Shown in pieces: positions 53,051-62,473 of a DNA stretch of 64,000 nucleotides. Position 1 is the stretch's first letter, and every line of letters begins with the position of its first letter. The position numbers and the translations under genes were made by a program. The notes beneath the pieces are model-generated. The model worked only from the letters and a program-made list of their open reading frames with translations. It was not told the origin of the DNA and did not search any database. The DNA is taken from NCBI GenBank assembly GCA_009594995.1, contig VOPR01000011.1:18186-82185 (forward strand), read 5' to 3'. The stretch comes from Nitrospira sp. (lineage in GTDB: Bacteria > Nitrospirota > Nitrospiria > Nitrospirales > Nitrospiraceae).

Positions 53051-53080
53051 ACTATACCTGATTCAAATGTCTTCCCGCAA
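53051..53080 (-). promoter_or_regulatory. Candidate typA promoter
   Basis: On the minus strand TTGCGG (53080-53075) and TATAGT (53056-53051) are 18 bases apart. Transcription would begin near 53044, within a few bases of the hairpin. By-eye match. Confidence 0.4.
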
Positions 53081-53209
53081 GTTGATTATCGAATCCCCCA
53101 ACGCAAACTTCTTCCGACGACGATTTGAACCTTGCTTGAGTTTGTCGGGTGCGCATTGTATGGTGGGGTTGTCGCGGGTTGACCTCTTTCCTCGCAACCA
53201 CCCAACTTC

Positions 53210-55603
53210 ATGTCCGAACTCGACCACTTACTCGATAAGCCGGAAAAGCCACGTCGTCGCTGGCGGTGGTGGAAGATTGCCCTGATCAGCTTCCCGCTCG
53301 CCCTGATTCTCGGCGGCGGCGCCGCCGCCGGGATCCTCTGGTATTTTTCGCAAGACCTGCCGTCGTTGGATCCGCTTCAGAACTATCAGCCGAGTCTGGT
53401 TACGCGCGTCTATTCCGATGATCGACAGGTCATCGGCCAGTTTTTTATCGAACGCCGTTTTCTCAAGCCCATCCAGGAGATGCCCAAGAGCCTGACCCAG
53501 GCCGTGATTGCGACAGAAGATACGAGATTCTTCGAACACCCTGGTTTGGACATCGTCGGAATTCTCCGGGCGGCCTGGACCAATATTCGACATGGCGGCC
53601 GAAAAGTAGAAGGCGCCAGCACGATCACGCAGCAGCTGGCGCGCTCACTGTTTTTGTCGGCGGAACGAACCTTCGACCGCAAAGTTCGTGAACTCATCCT
53701 CGCCTACAAGATGGAATTGGTCCTGACCAAGGAACAGATTCTGGAGATGTATTTGAACCAGATCTATTTCGGTCAGGGGGCCTATGGCGTGGCGGCCGCC
53801 AGCCAGACCTATTTCGGCAAAGAGCTGTCGAAGCTGACGCTGGCCGAATCGGCTTTCCTGGCGGGTCTTCCCAAGTCGCCCAGTCACTATTCACCCTTCA
53901 AAGCCTACGACCGGGCCAAGAAGCGGCAGGAGCATGTGCTCAGTCGCATGGCGGAGGCGGGGTTTATCAGTGCCGCCGACCGGGACCAGGCCGTTGCGGA
54001 AAAGCTGAATTTCCGCCGCCCCGGCAGCGAGCATCTCGGCCCCTATTTTGTTGAATATATCCGGCAGCTCCTGGTGGCCAAGTTCGGCGAAGCCATGGTC
54101 TACAAGGGCGGCCTGGAAGTGTTCACGACGCTGAATGCCGATATGCAGAAAGCGGCAGAAGCCGCCGTGTTCAACGGATTGCGCGAAGTCGATAAGCGTC
54201 AGGGATGGCGCGGTCCGCTTCGTACAGTTGATCTGGCGACTCTGGAGGTTCCGGCCCCTGATCCCTCCGTCAAACTCGCGGAGGGCGATATGATGGAAGG
54301 GGTGGTGACGAAGATCGCAAAGGATCACGTGCTCGTTCAAATCGGCGGGAGCACGGGCCGACTTGCCTTCGACGACATGGCTTGGGCTACGAAATATCTT
54401 AAGGGCAAAGATCCTACGAAGGACGCGGTTCCGGTCAAGAATATCAAGCAGCTGCTCACTCCGGGCGATGTGATCGAAGTGGGGGTGAAGAAGCTTGATA
54501 AGGAGACCGTACATCTGCGTCTGGAGCAGACTCCGATCGTCGAAGGCGCTCTCGTTGCAGTTGACCCGAAAACGGGCGCCATTCGCGCCATGGTCGGCGG
54601 GTACGATTTTGCGCGTAGCGAATACAATCGTGCGGTCCTGGCCCGTCGTCAGCCGGGCTCGTCGTTCAAGCCGATCATCTATGCCACGGCGATGAATCAA
54701 GGGATGAGTCCCGCCACCGTGGTGCTGGATGCGCCGGTGGTGTATGAGCAGGAAGAGGAAGAGAAGACCTGGAAGCCTGAAAATTACGGCAAGCGTTTTC
54801 ATGGGATCGTGAGTTTGCGGGAGGCGTTGATCCATTCCCACAATCTCGCGACCGTTCGGCTGTTGGATAAGGTCGGGATCCGGAACGTGATCGACTTTTC
54901 GCGGACGGTGGGAATCGTCAGCCCGCTGGCCGCGGATCTTTCATTGGCACTGGGCTCTTCCAGCGTGGGGTTGATGGAGTTGGTCTCGGTCTATGGCGTG
55001 TTTGCTAACCAGGGCGTGCGTGTCGAGCCCTACGCCGTGGCGAGTGTGCAGGACAGCGGCGGCCGCACGTTGGAGCAGGCGGCCATTCAGCCGCGGCAGG
55101 TGGTGTCCCGCGAAACCGCCTATTTGATTACGAACATGATGGAAGATGTCATCCAACGTGGAACCGGCATGGCAGCCAAATCTGTCATCGACCGGCCTGT
55201 GGCAGGAAAAACTGGAACCACCAATGACTTCACCGATGCCTGGTTCATTGGTTCCACGCCCAATCTGGCGACCGGCGCGTGGGTGGGGTTCGACGATCGG
55301 CGTCCCTTGGGTGAAACCGAATCAGGCGCGCATGCAGCCTTGCCGATTTGGATCGCGTTTATGAAAGATGCCCTCAAGCAGCTGCCGGTCGTACCGTTTG
55401 AGATCCCAGACGGGGTCATGTACGTCAAAGTCGATCCCTCGACGGCTCTGCTCACCGACCAGGATGAGCAACACGGCACCGTGGAACTCTTCACCAAGGG
55501 GACGGAGCCGACAAAGAGTGCCGGATCCAAGATCGATCCCACCGAGTTCTATAAGCTAGACCAAACTCAGGACAGCGGTCCCCCTCCTCCCAGTGAGCCG
55601 TAG
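53210..55603 (+). CDS. mrcA: Penicillin-binding protein 1A (class A)
   Basis: 797 residues. A short basic cytoplasmic tail and one membrane helix (about 23-45) precede the transglycosylase domain with ATEDTRFFEHPG (Glu103) and EGASTITQQLARS, then an OB-like insert (about 300-410) and the transpeptidase domain. That domain has GSSFKP (catalytic Ser), SHN and KTGTTND. It polymerises and crosslinks peptidoglycan. All motifs are intact and the length is normal for PBP1A. It is divergent from typA. Confidence 0.95.
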   Translation: MSELDHLLDKPEKPRRRWRWWKIALISFPLALILGGGAAAGILWYFSQDLPSLDPLQNYQPSLVTRVYSDDRQVIGQFFIERRFLKPIQEMPKSLTQAVIATEDTRFFEHPGLDIVGILRAAWTNIRHGGRKVEGASTITQQLARSLFLSAERTFDRKVRELILAYKMELVLTKEQILEMYLNQIYFGQGAYGVAAASQTYFGKELSKLTLAESAFLAGLPKSPSHYSPFKAYDRAKKRQEHVLSRMAEAGFISAADRDQAVAEKLNFRRPGSEHLGPYFVEYIRQLLVAKFGEAMVYKGGLEVFTTLNADMQKAAEAAVFNGLREVDKRQGWRGPLRTVDLATLEVPAPDPSVKLAEGDMMEGVVTKIAKDHVLVQIGGSTGRLAFDDMAWATKYLKGKDPTKDAVPVKNIKQLLTPGDVIEVGVKKLDKETVHLRLEQTPIVEGALVAVDPKTGAIRAMVGGYDFARSEYNRAVLARRQPGSSFKPIIYATAMNQGMSPATVVLDAPVVYEQEEEEKTWKPENYGKRFHGIVSLREALIHSHNLATVRLLDKVGIRNVIDFSRTVGIVSPLAADLSLALGSSSVGLMELVSVYGVFANQGVRVEPYAVASVQDSGGRTLEQAAIQPRQVVSRETAYLITNMMEDVIQRGTGMAAKSVIDRPVAGKTGTTNDFTDAWFIGSTPNLATGAWVGFDDRRPLGETESGAHAALPIWIAFMKDALKQLPVVPFEIPDGVMYVKVDPSTALLTDQDEQHGTVELFTKGTEPTKSAGSKIDPTEFYKLDQTQDSGPPPPSEP

Positions 55604-55727
55604 CGGAACACCCAAACAGTACTGTCTCTAACGTATCGAAGGGAATAGCGAGGTAGCAGCGCCTGGTGCGCGCTGTTTGTGGCGTGGGGCGAGGATGTCC
55701 TTGCCGGGAAGGCCTGCGGTCGTTCGG

Positions 55728-55940
55728 TCAGGATCGGGAGTCCTGGTATTCTTCATGCCAGGCCATCTGGATGGATTCGAGAATTTTCTCGTTGGATTTC
55801 TTGGGATCGTCTTTGAAATCCGGGAGGGCGACGATCCAGGCGTGCATGTCCGTAAAGCGGATCGTTAACGGGTCAGCATCCGGGTGTTCCTCAACCAGAC
55901 GAATTGCGATATCTTCTGCATCCTGCCATTTCAAGTCCAT
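55728..55940 (-). CDS. iscX: IscX
   Basis: 70 residues from ATG 55940: LKWQDAEDIAIRLVEEHPDADPLTIRFTDMHAWIVALPDF, quoted only as a pattern, is the IscX/YfhJ family with its acidic iron-binding surface and the closing DDPKKSNEKILESIQMAWHEE. IscX modulates IscS activity and iron supply. GGAG lies upstream of the ATG. It is the last gene of the ISC operon, 20 bases after the hscA stop. Confidence 0.93.
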   Translation of the reverse strand: MDLKWQDAEDIAIRLVEEHPDADPLTIRFTDMHAWIVALPDFKDDPKKSNEKILESIQMAWHEEYQDSRS

Positions 55941-55960
55941 CAGGCTCCTCGCTTCCGGAA

Positions 55961-57781
55961 TCACGTCACGTCAGAGACTTTTTTGCCTTGGAGCCCTTGC
56001 TTCAAGGAGTCATCCAGCATGGCCACCGTGAGCCCTTTGGCTGCTTGCTCCAGATCAGCCATGCGCCCGCGGATGGCACGGGGATCGGTTCCGTCCTTGG
56101 CGGAGGCCAACGCCGTCAGCGCAGTGCGAATCGCGGCGACTTCGCCTGCGGCGACGAGATGTCCGCCGTCCGCGAGTGACTTTTCGGTTGTGGTGATCAG
56201 TGCGCCCGCATCGAGTCGAGCCTCGATGAGTTTTCGCGCGCTGACATCGTCTGCGGCGAATTTAAAGGAGTCCTCGATCATCCGTTCGACTTCTTGATCC
56301 GACAATCCGTACGAGGGTTTGACCTCGATGGATTGAGTCTCTCCGGTCCGCATGTCTTTGGCCATGACATTCAGAATGCCGTTGGCATCGATCAAGAAGG
56401 TCACTTCGATGCGGGGGACCCCTGCGGGCAATGGCGGAACTTTGAGACGAAAGCGGGCCAGGCTGCGGTTGTCCTTTGCCAGCTCGCGCTCGCCCTGGAG
56501 AATGTGAATGTCCACCCCGGTTTGGCCGTCCACATAAGTGGTGAACATTTCCTTGGCGCTGGCGGGAATGGTCGTGTTCCTGCGGATCAGGCTGCTCATG
56601 ACCCCGCCCATGGTTTCAATGCCCAGTGAGAGCGGGGTGACGTCGAGCAGTAACATGTCGGTCGTGCCACCGCTCAGGATGTCAGCCTGCACCGCGGCGC
56701 CGAGTGCGACGACTTCGTCCGGATTCAGCTCGCAATGCGGCTGTTTGCCGAAGAGGGCCTGAACTCGTTGGCGAACCAGCGGCATGCGGGTCGACCCGCC
56801 CACGAGCACGACTTCGTCGATATCCGTCGGATTCAGTCCTGAATCTTTCAGGGCGAGGCGGCAGGGCCCGAGGGTGCGCTCCACCAACACACTACAAAGC
56901 CCTTCGAGTTGGTCGCGTGTGAGCTCGCGCGTGAACCGGCCCAGGCCATTGGGCAACTCCAGGCCCACAGTAGTTTTAAACTCTTCCGAGAGGCGAATTT
57001 TTGCGCGTTCAGCCTCCAGACGCAGGGCCTGCATATGGTCGGGGTGTGTACTCAGATCGAGTGCGTGCTGGGCGCGGATCTCGCTCAACAGCAGATCCGC
57101 AAGTGCCTGGTCGAAGTCGTCGCCGCCGAGGTGTGTGTCGCCGTTTGTGGCAAGTACTTCGAAGATGCCGTTCTTTAATTTGAGGATCGAGATATCGAAT
57201 GTTCCACCGCCGAGATCGTATACGGCAATCGTTCCTTGCGTCTTTTCTTGCAGCCCATAGGCCAGCGAGGCGGCGGTTGGTTCATTGATGATGCGCAACA
57301 CTTCCAGCCCGGCGATCATGCCCGCATCTTTGGTGGCCTGTCGCTGGCTATCGTTGAAATAGGCGGGCACGGTGATGACGGCTTTGGTGATGCTCTCTCC
57401 GAGAAAGGCTTCGGCGCGGAGTTTGAGTTCTTTGAGGATCATGGCCGAGATCTGCGGTGGGGAATAGGATTTCTCCCCCAGCTTGATCCGGATGACGCCG
57501 CCTTTTTCTGTGAGCGTGTAGGGAAAGTAGGCCAGTTCGCCTTGGACGTCGGCCAGACTTTTGCCCATGAAGCGCTTGACGGAATAGACCGTACGTTCAG
57601 GATTTCGCGTGAGATGCTCTTTGGCCGGATCGCCGACGATCAGTCCGTTGTCGGTCAGCGCAACGACGGAGGGGACCATGGGGCGTTCGTGGCGAGCCGA
57701 GATGACGCGCGGGGTTCCGTTGTCCATGAAGGCAACGAGAGAGTTCGTGGTGCCGAGATCAATACCGACAATGCGTGTCAT
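55961..57781 (-). CDS. hscA: Fe-S assembly Hsp70 chaperone HscA
   Basis: 606 residues: an Hsp70 nucleotide-binding domain with GIDLGTTNSLVAF, VYDLGGGTFDISIL and VLVGGSTRMPLV, then a substrate-binding domain and a lid shorter than that of DnaK. HscA pulls the cluster from IscU, recognising its LPPVK motif, which is present in this operon's IscU. The gene lies between hscB and iscX. Distinguishing HscA from DnaK rests on context and the missing long tail. Confidence 0.94.
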   Translation of the reverse strand: MTRIVGIDLGTTNSLVAFMDNGTPRVISARHERPMVPSVVALTDNGLIVGDPAKEHLTRNPERTVYSVKRFMGKSLADVQGELAYFPYTLTEKGGVIRIKLGEKSYSPPQISAMILKELKLRAEAFLGESITKAVITVPAYFNDSQRQATKDAGMIAGLEVLRIINEPTAASLAYGLQEKTQGTIAVYDLGGGTFDISILKLKNGIFEVLATNGDTHLGGDDFDQALADLLLSEIRAQHALDLSTHPDHMQALRLEAERAKIRLSEEFKTTVGLELPNGLGRFTRELTRDQLEGLCSVLVERTLGPCRLALKDSGLNPTDIDEVVLVGGSTRMPLVRQRVQALFGKQPHCELNPDEVVALGAAVQADILSGGTTDMLLLDVTPLSLGIETMGGVMSSLIRRNTTIPASAKEMFTTYVDGQTGVDIHILQGERELAKDNRSLARFRLKVPPLPAGVPRIEVTFLIDANGILNVMAKDMRTGETQSIEVKPSYGLSDQEVERMIEDSFKFAADDVSARKLIEARLDAGALITTTEKSLADGGHLVAAGEVAAIRTALTALASAKDGTDPRAIRGRMADLEQAAKGLTVAMLDDSLKQGLQGKKVSDVT

Positions 57782-57786
57782 AGGAG

Positions 57787-58503
57787 TTAGGCGATCGTTG
57801 CGACGAGATCGTTGACGATGTTTTTCACGTAGGTGCGGTTCGAGAGGATGTCTCGCATGTCCTTCAGAATGCGATTTCGTTCCGCTCGCGCTTGCTCGGT
57901 CGCTTCACCGCGATCTTGCAGTGCATCCCACTGGCCGAAAAGCTGTTGGAGCTGGGCTTCCATATCACGTTGCCGTTGCTCGAGCGTCGTTCGATCGGCG
58001 TGCAGCTTTTCGCGTAGCGCGGAAGCCGCGTCGGAGGCGCGATTGCTAGCGCGGAATTCATCGAGCGTATCCTGCAACTCAAGGATTTCTTCGAACAGGT
58101 CGGCAGGCGGCGTCGTCCGGATGTCTTTTACCGAGCCTGCTTCAAGATCCAGTAAATACTCTGCGCGCTGAATAGGATCTCGAAGGGTGCGATAGGCAGT
58201 GTTCAGCATGGCGGAGTTGCCGAGGCTGATAGACTGCTCCGCATCGCTTTTGTTCTGATAGAAGTCGGGGTGGAATGCCCGGCTCAATTCGTAGAATTTG
58301 GCCTCCAGGATTTGCGTGTCGATGGCCAGCCGTCGGGGGAGCCCGAAGCAGGTGAAATAGTCCAGATCTTTTGAGACCGGTTGGACTTTGACGCAACGGT
58401 CGCAGAAGTATTCGCCGGCCATTTCCGACTGGCAATGCCAGCACATACTGCGAGCCATCTGCAGTTCGCGGCGGGCATCGGTGCTATGGGTATGGTCATT
58501 CAT
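57787..58503 (-). CDS. hscB: Fe-S assembly J-protein HscB with N-terminal zinc motif
   Basis: 238 residues with the J-domain HPD (78-80, AFHPDFYQ) and a C-terminal helical IscU-binding domain. Unlike E. coli HscB, it starts with CWHC and CDRC pairs (Cys21, 24, 34, 37), a zinc finger like that of mitochondrial HSC20. It stimulates HscA ATPase and brings IscU. The length is above the usual 170-180 because of the N and C terminal additions. A later ATG at 58455-58457, codon 17, is an alternative start. Confidence 0.9.
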   Translation of the reverse strand: MNDHTHSTDARRELQMARSMCWHCQSEMAGEYFCDRCVKVQPVSKDLDYFTCFGLPRRLAIDTQILEAKFYELSRAFHPDFYQNKSDAEQSISLGNSAMLNTAYRTLRDPIQRAEYLLDLEAGSVKDIRTTPPADLFEEILELQDTLDEFRASNRASDAASALREKLHADRTTLEQRQRDMEAQLQQLFGQWDALQDRGEATEQARAERNRILKDMRDILSNRTYVKNIVNDLVATIA

Positions 58504-58517
58504 CTGCTATCGCTCGT

Positions 58518-58877
58518 TCAGGCTGAAAACGATTCGCCGCAGCCACAGGTCTTATTCGCATTCGGATTCACGAATTTGAAATTGCCGCCCATCAGGTCCT
58601 TCTGGAAGTCCAGCTGAGTCCCTTGCAGGTAGATGGCGCTCTTGGCATCCACGATGACCTTCACGCCGTCGAATTCGTACACCTGATCGTACTGGCCGAT
58701 CTTTTCGTCGAAGTTGATGGTGTAGCTCAATCCGGAACAGCCGCCCCCCTTGACGCCTAGGCGGAGGCCGCCTTCTTCAATCCCTTGGACATTGATGAGG
58801 CGCTTCACTTCCTTCAACGCGGCGTCGCTCAGAGTGATGACTGGGGCCGTGGCATCGGTATTCGTGGTGGCGTCCAT
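58518..58877 (-). CDS. iscA: A-type Fe-S carrier IscA
   Basis: 119 residues with the three invariant cysteines: GGGCSGLSY (Cys47) and TCGCGESF near the end. The 10-residue N-terminal extension is Asp/Thr-rich. It receives and transfers [2Fe-2S]/[4Fe-4S] clusters; it could also be called ErpA-like. A strong AAGGAGCG is found upstream. It is within the isc operon between iscU and hscB. Confidence 0.94.
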   Translation of the reverse strand: MDATTNTDATAPVITLSDAALKEVKRLINVQGIEEGGLRLGVKGGGCSGLSYTINFDEKIGQYDQVYEFDGVKVIVDAKSAIYLQGTQLDFQKDLMGGNFKFVNPNANKTCGCGESFSA

Positions 58878-58897
58878 AGTGCGCTCCTTCCTGTCAG

Positions 58898-59281
58898 TTA
58901 CTTCGAGTCGGCTTTCTTTTGGTAGTCGGCGAGGGCCGCTTTAATCGCATCTTCCGCCAAGACCGAGCAGTGAATCTTCACCGGCGGCAGATTGAGTTCC
59001 TGCACGATATCGGTATTCTTGATCTTGCCGGCTTCTTCCACCGTTTTGCCCTTGAGCCACTCGGTGGCCAGACTGGAACTGGCGATGGCGGAGCCGCATC
59101 CGAAAGTTTTGAACTTCGCGTCCACGATCGTGTCGTTTTGAACCTTGATCTGCAGCTTCATGACATCGCCGCACTCTGGTGCCCCGACGATGCCGGTGCC
59201 GACACCATCTTCTTCTTTTTTGAAACTTCCCACGTTACGGGGGTTATTAAAGTGGTCGACGACTTTTTCGCTATAGGCCAT
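58898..59281 (-). CDS. iscU: Fe-S scaffold IscU
   Basis: 127 residues with the three cluster cysteines (Cys37, Cys62, Cys105), the assembly motifs APECGDVMKLQ and GCGSAIASSSLATEWL, and the HscA-binding LPPVK at 98-102. It holds nascent clusters made with IscS sulfur. CGGAGGA precedes the ATG. It lies 41 bases after iscS. Confidence 0.97.
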   Translation of the reverse strand: MAYSEKVVDHFNNPRNVGSFKKEEDGVGTGIVGAPECGDVMKLQIKVQNDTIVDAKFKTFGCGSAIASSSLATEWLKGKTVEEAGKIKNTDIVQELNLPPVKIHCSVLAEDAIKAALADYQKKADSK

Positions 59282-59322
59282 AGTGTCCTCCGAATGTATC
59301 GTTCGTAGTAATGTTGTTCAGG

Positions 59323-60540
59323 TTAATGTGCTGCCCATGACACAGATTTCAGGTCGATGCCTTCTTTGGCCATTTCATAGAGCGGCGACATTTCTCGCAG
59401 CTTGGTGACGGTTTCGATAATCTTCTTTCCCGCGTAGTCAACTTCTTCGTCGAGGGTAAAGCGTCCCAGGCCGAACCGGATGGAGGAATGCGCGAGTTCC
59501 GCTCCCACGCCCAACGCGCGCAACACATACGACGGTTCCAGAGTGGCGGACGTGCAGGCCGATCCGGAAGACAGGGCGATTTCTTTGCAGCCCATCAACA
59601 GCGACTCACCCTCGACATAGGCGAATGAAATATTCAAATTGTGCGGGAGCCGCTCCGTCGGATGGCCGTTCAGGTACACGTCTTCCAGTGCCTTGTTGAT
59701 GGTCGCATGGAGTCGATCGCGCATGACCGAGAGCCGTGCGGCGTCCGCGGCCATTTCCTGCTCGCACAGTTCGCAGGCTTTTCCGAATCCTACAATCAAC
59801 GGTACCGGAAGGGTGCCGGAGCGCATTCCACGCTCATGTCCGCCGCCATCCATTTGCGCGGCGATACGGACCCGGGGATTCTTTTTTCTGACATACAGGG
59901 CGCCGATGCCCTTGGGGCCGTAAATTTTGTGAGCGCTAAAGGACATCAGATCGATGCCCATGTCCTGGACGTCAATCGGGACCTTTCCCACGCCTTGCGT
60001 CGCATCGCAGTGGAAGAGAATGCCTTTTTCTTTGGCAATCTTCCCGATCTCCTTGACCGGGTTGATGGTACCGATTTCATTGTTGGCGAACATGACGGAA
60101 ATCAGAATGGTCTTGTCAGTGATGGCGTTGCGGACATCCTCCGGATTGACCATGCCAAATTTATCGACGGGGAGATAGGTCACTTTGACGCCGCGCTTGG
60201 CTTCCAGGGCCTTGGCTGTATCCAGCACCGCACGATGTTCGGTGGAGGATGTGATGATGTGGTCGCCCTTTTCGTGGTACATCTCGGCCACGCCTTTGAG
60301 CGCCAGGTTGTTCGATTCCGTCGCGCCGCTCGTGAAGACGATTTCCTTGGCATCCGCATGAATGAGCTTGGCGATCTGTTTACGGGCGGTCTCGACGCCT
60401 TCCTCGGCTTCCCATCCGAACGCGTGGTTCCGGCTGGCGGCGTTCCCGAACTTTTCCGTGAAGTAGGGCAGCATTGATTCCAGCACCCGAGGATCCATCG
60501 GGGTGGTCGAATGGTTATCCAGGTAGATCGGGAACTTCAT
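59323..60540 (-). CDS. iscS: Cysteine desulfurase IscS
   Basis: 405 residues with the PLP-binding [18 protein letters not shown] region, the [14 protein letters not shown] motif and the mobile sulfur-carrying Cys in [18 protein letters not shown]. The ending [22 protein letters not shown] is the IscU-contacting C terminus, here slightly varied ([18 protein letters not shown]). Its start overlaps the iscR stop (ATGA). It supplies sulfur for clusters and tRNA thiolation. Confidence 0.97.
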   Translation of the reverse strand: MKFPIYLDNHSTTPMDPRVLESMLPYFTEKFGNAASRNHAFGWEAEEGVETARKQIAKLIHADAKEIVFTSGATESNNLALKGVAEMYHEKGDHIITSSTEHRAVLDTAKALEAKRGVKVTYLPVDKFGMVNPEDVRNAITDKTILISVMFANNEIGTINPVKEIGKIAKEKGILFHCDATQGVGKVPIDVQDMGIDLMSFSAHKIYGPKGIGALYVRKKNPRVRIAAQMDGGGHERGMRSGTLPVPLIVGFGKACELCEQEMAADAARLSVMRDRLHATINKALEDVYLNGHPTERLPHNLNISFAYVEGESLLMGCKEIALSSGSACTSATLEPSYVLRALGVGAELAHSSIRFGLGRFTLDEEVDYAGKKIIETVTKLREMSPLYEMAKEGIDLKSVSWAAH

Positions 60541-61016
60541 CGCTCGACTCCTTGTTGTTCCGTCGCGACGGATTGAATGGTGATGAGTGGGGTGCCCCCC
60601 ATCATATCTTGCAAAGTCATGTTGTTGAGAAGCTGATAGATGCTGTTCTGGATTTTCAGCAGCGGGGTCCTGATGTTACAGTGCTCCCGCTGCATGCAGG
60701 CATCACCGTCTTTCTCATGCGAGCAATCCATGATGCCGAGCGGCCCTTCCAGGCTTTCGAGTACCTGGGCGATCGTAATCTCGCGCGGATTTTTGCCGAG
60801 CAAATAGCCTCCCTTGGGGCCATTGTGGCTATCGATGATTCCGCTCTTGGATAGGGTTTGGAGCACCTTGGCGAGCAATTCGACGGGAATGTGGTATTCC
60901 TCGGCGATTTCTTTTGTATTCACCACACGGGCATGGGCAACATCGCCGTATTGGTTGGACGCAATGTGCTGGAGTGCCATGAGCCCGTAATCTGCTTTTT
61001 TGGATAATTTCAGCAT
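60537..61016 (-). CDS. iscR: Rrf2-family regulator IscR
   Basis: 159 residues with an Rrf2 winged-helix ([43 protein letters not shown]). Three cysteines that would bind a [2Fe-2S] cluster lie in [19 protein letters not shown], at C-x8-C-x5-C rather than the E. coli C-x5-C-x5-C. It represses the isc operon when clusters are plentiful. It is the first gene of the operon; only a weak AGGA lies near the ATG. A palindrome is found 24 bases upstream. Confidence 0.93.
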   Translation of the reverse strand: MLKLSKKADYGLMALQHIASNQYGDVAHARVVNTKEIAEEYHIPVELLAKVLQTLSKSGIIDSHNGPKGGYLLGKNPREITIAQVLESLEGPLGIMDCSHEKDGDACMQREHCNIRTPLLKIQNSIYQLLNNMTLQDMMGGTPLITIQSVATEQQGVER

Positions 61017-61039
61017 ATCCTATTGCCGATCTATAAAGT

Positions 61040-61060
61040 CGGAGACTATAATGATCTCCG
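61040..61060. promoter_or_regulatory. Candidate IscR operator
   Basis: CGGAGA (61040-61045) and TCTCCG (61055-61060) form a perfect inverted repeat around a 9-base AT-rich centre CTATAATGA that includes -10-like sequence. It lies between iscR and the divergent fdx gene, where an IscR site is expected. Confidence 0.45.
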
Positions 61061-61216
61061 ATCAATTCAGTCGTACAAAAGGTATCACGTGCTCTTTCAA
61101 ACTGTCAAGAGAAGGTAAGGCTGAGAGTAGTAGCCGGTCACCAGATATTTGAGTAGGGGTGATCGTGGCTACGCAGCGCTGCGCACCACATTGGAAAAGA
61201 AAAGGGGCTGAGCAAC

Positions 61217-61633
61217 ATGGGTGGGACAAATCCCTATATTGAGAAGGCAGACGTCGAGCTACCGGCAAAGCCGTACACCGTAACCTTCATTTTTCCGGAC
61301 AAAACGGAGAAGAGGGTCGAGGTGCAGCCGGATAAGATCCCCTATGGTCCGACAGGATTGCCGGGCAGCATCCTCGACATTGCCATGGGAAACGGAATCG
61401 ATCTGGAACATGTCTGCGGAGGGGTCTGCGCCTGTTCCACATGCCATGTCATGGTGAAGAAAGGCTTGGAGACGTGTAATGAGGGGACAGATGATGAGTT
61501 CGATCAGTTAGATGAAGCCCCCGTCACGACGCTGCAATCGCGCCTTGGATGCCAGTGTGTGCCGAATGGAACGACGGAGGTGGTCGTAGAAATTCCTGCC
61601 ATCAATAAAAATCTGGCGAAAGAAGGGCATTGA
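61217..61633 (+). CDS. fdx: ISC-type [2Fe-2S] ferredoxin Fdx
   Basis: 138 residues with cysteines C67-x5-C73-x2-C76 (HVCGGVCACSTCHV) and a fourth at LGCQC. The layout is of adrenodoxin/ISC ferredoxins. It provides electrons for cluster assembly. The N-terminal 20 residues are an extension absent in E. coli Fdx. It is divergent from iscR, whereas fdx is usually downstream of hscA. GGGG lies upstream of the ATG. Confidence 0.93.
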   Translation: MGGTNPYIEKADVELPAKPYTVTFIFPDKTEKRVEVQPDKIPYGPTGLPGSILDIAMGNGIDLEHVCGGVCACSTCHVMVKKGLETCNEGTDDEFDQLDEAPVTTLQSRLGCQCVPNGTTEVVVEIPAINKNLAKEGH

Positions 61634-61659
61634 CCGAAAGCCCTTGCCTGCGGTGGCGA

Positions 61660-62358
61660 TCAATCGTAGGTTTCGAGCTTTACCTCCCGCCGATCAAAGC
61701 CCATTTCCATGAGGAGCGCCCGCAGGGGGCGTGCGAACGACTTGATACCGGCAATCATGGGCGTCACTTGCCGGCCGTTTCCAGCGATCTCTTTGATCAC
61801 ATCCACCGTTCCGGCCTCATTTTCCGGGGCCTCACTGACGAACGGCAGATACCGAAAATGGGAGTGGGTGGCCGCGAGGGCCATGAATTCTTCGTGGTAG
61901 AGCTGCTCGGCAGCGGTGGGTGCCTGCGCGATCAACGTTGTGGCAGGTAACGAGTTGTGCTGCGCCAGAGCGCGGATCATGCAACGGAGCGGGACAAGGC
62001 CGGAATACCGTCCGATCAATAGCAGGTGTTGAGCCTCCTGCTCGGGGAGTACGAAGTGGCCGTAAGGCCCGGAAAGCGGGATGCGGTCACCCGACTTGAG
62101 CGACGAGAGGTAGCCCGAGCCTTTGCCTCCCGGGACATGGTCGAAGACCAGCGTGAGGTGTCCGGACGAAGTCGGTGGCTCTGCGAGGGAGTAGGCGCGA
62201 TTCAGCGGCGGATGGTCCCCGATGAGCAGTTGCAACGAGATCCATTGGCCGGGTTTGAACGAGAGCGCATACTCGGTCGGGCGGAGCACGAGTTCCGTCG
62301 TGTGCGGGGTCAGGGTGGTAAGCGAGACGATTTCGGCAAGTTGTGTCGGTTCAGCCAT
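61660..62358 (-). CDS. FAD-binding ferredoxin reductase-like protein
   Basis: 232 residues of the ferredoxin-NADP+ reductase superfamily: FAD-binding RAYSLAEPP and GPYGHFVLPE, then a nucleotide-binding half with LLLIGRYSGLVPLRCM, in which the usual GGxGxxP is altered. No NAD-specific signature is clear. It ends 27 bases from the ferredoxin gene, convergent, and may reduce Fdx (inference). The altered pyridine-nucleotide motif may mean a different donor. Confidence 0.82.
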   Translation of the reverse strand: MAEPTQLAEIVSLTTLTPHTTELVLRPTEYALSFKPGQWISLQLLIGDHPPLNRAYSLAEPPTSSGHLTLVFDHVPGGKGSGYLSSLKSGDRIPLSGPYGHFVLPEQEAQHLLLIGRYSGLVPLRCMIRALAQHNSLPATTLIAQAPTAAEQLYHEEFMALAATHSHFRYLPFVSEAPENEAGTVDVIKEIAGNGRQVTPMIAGIKSFARPLRALLMEMGFDRREVKLETYD

Positions 62359-62473
62359 GGCCTGTTACTTAACAAAATCGGATTCAGAATGGAACAGGCC
62401 AGTTCTGTACATCGTTTCAGTGCCATGTTATAGATAGCGCCCCGTTTCTATTTTCCACACGAGCTACGGTGAC

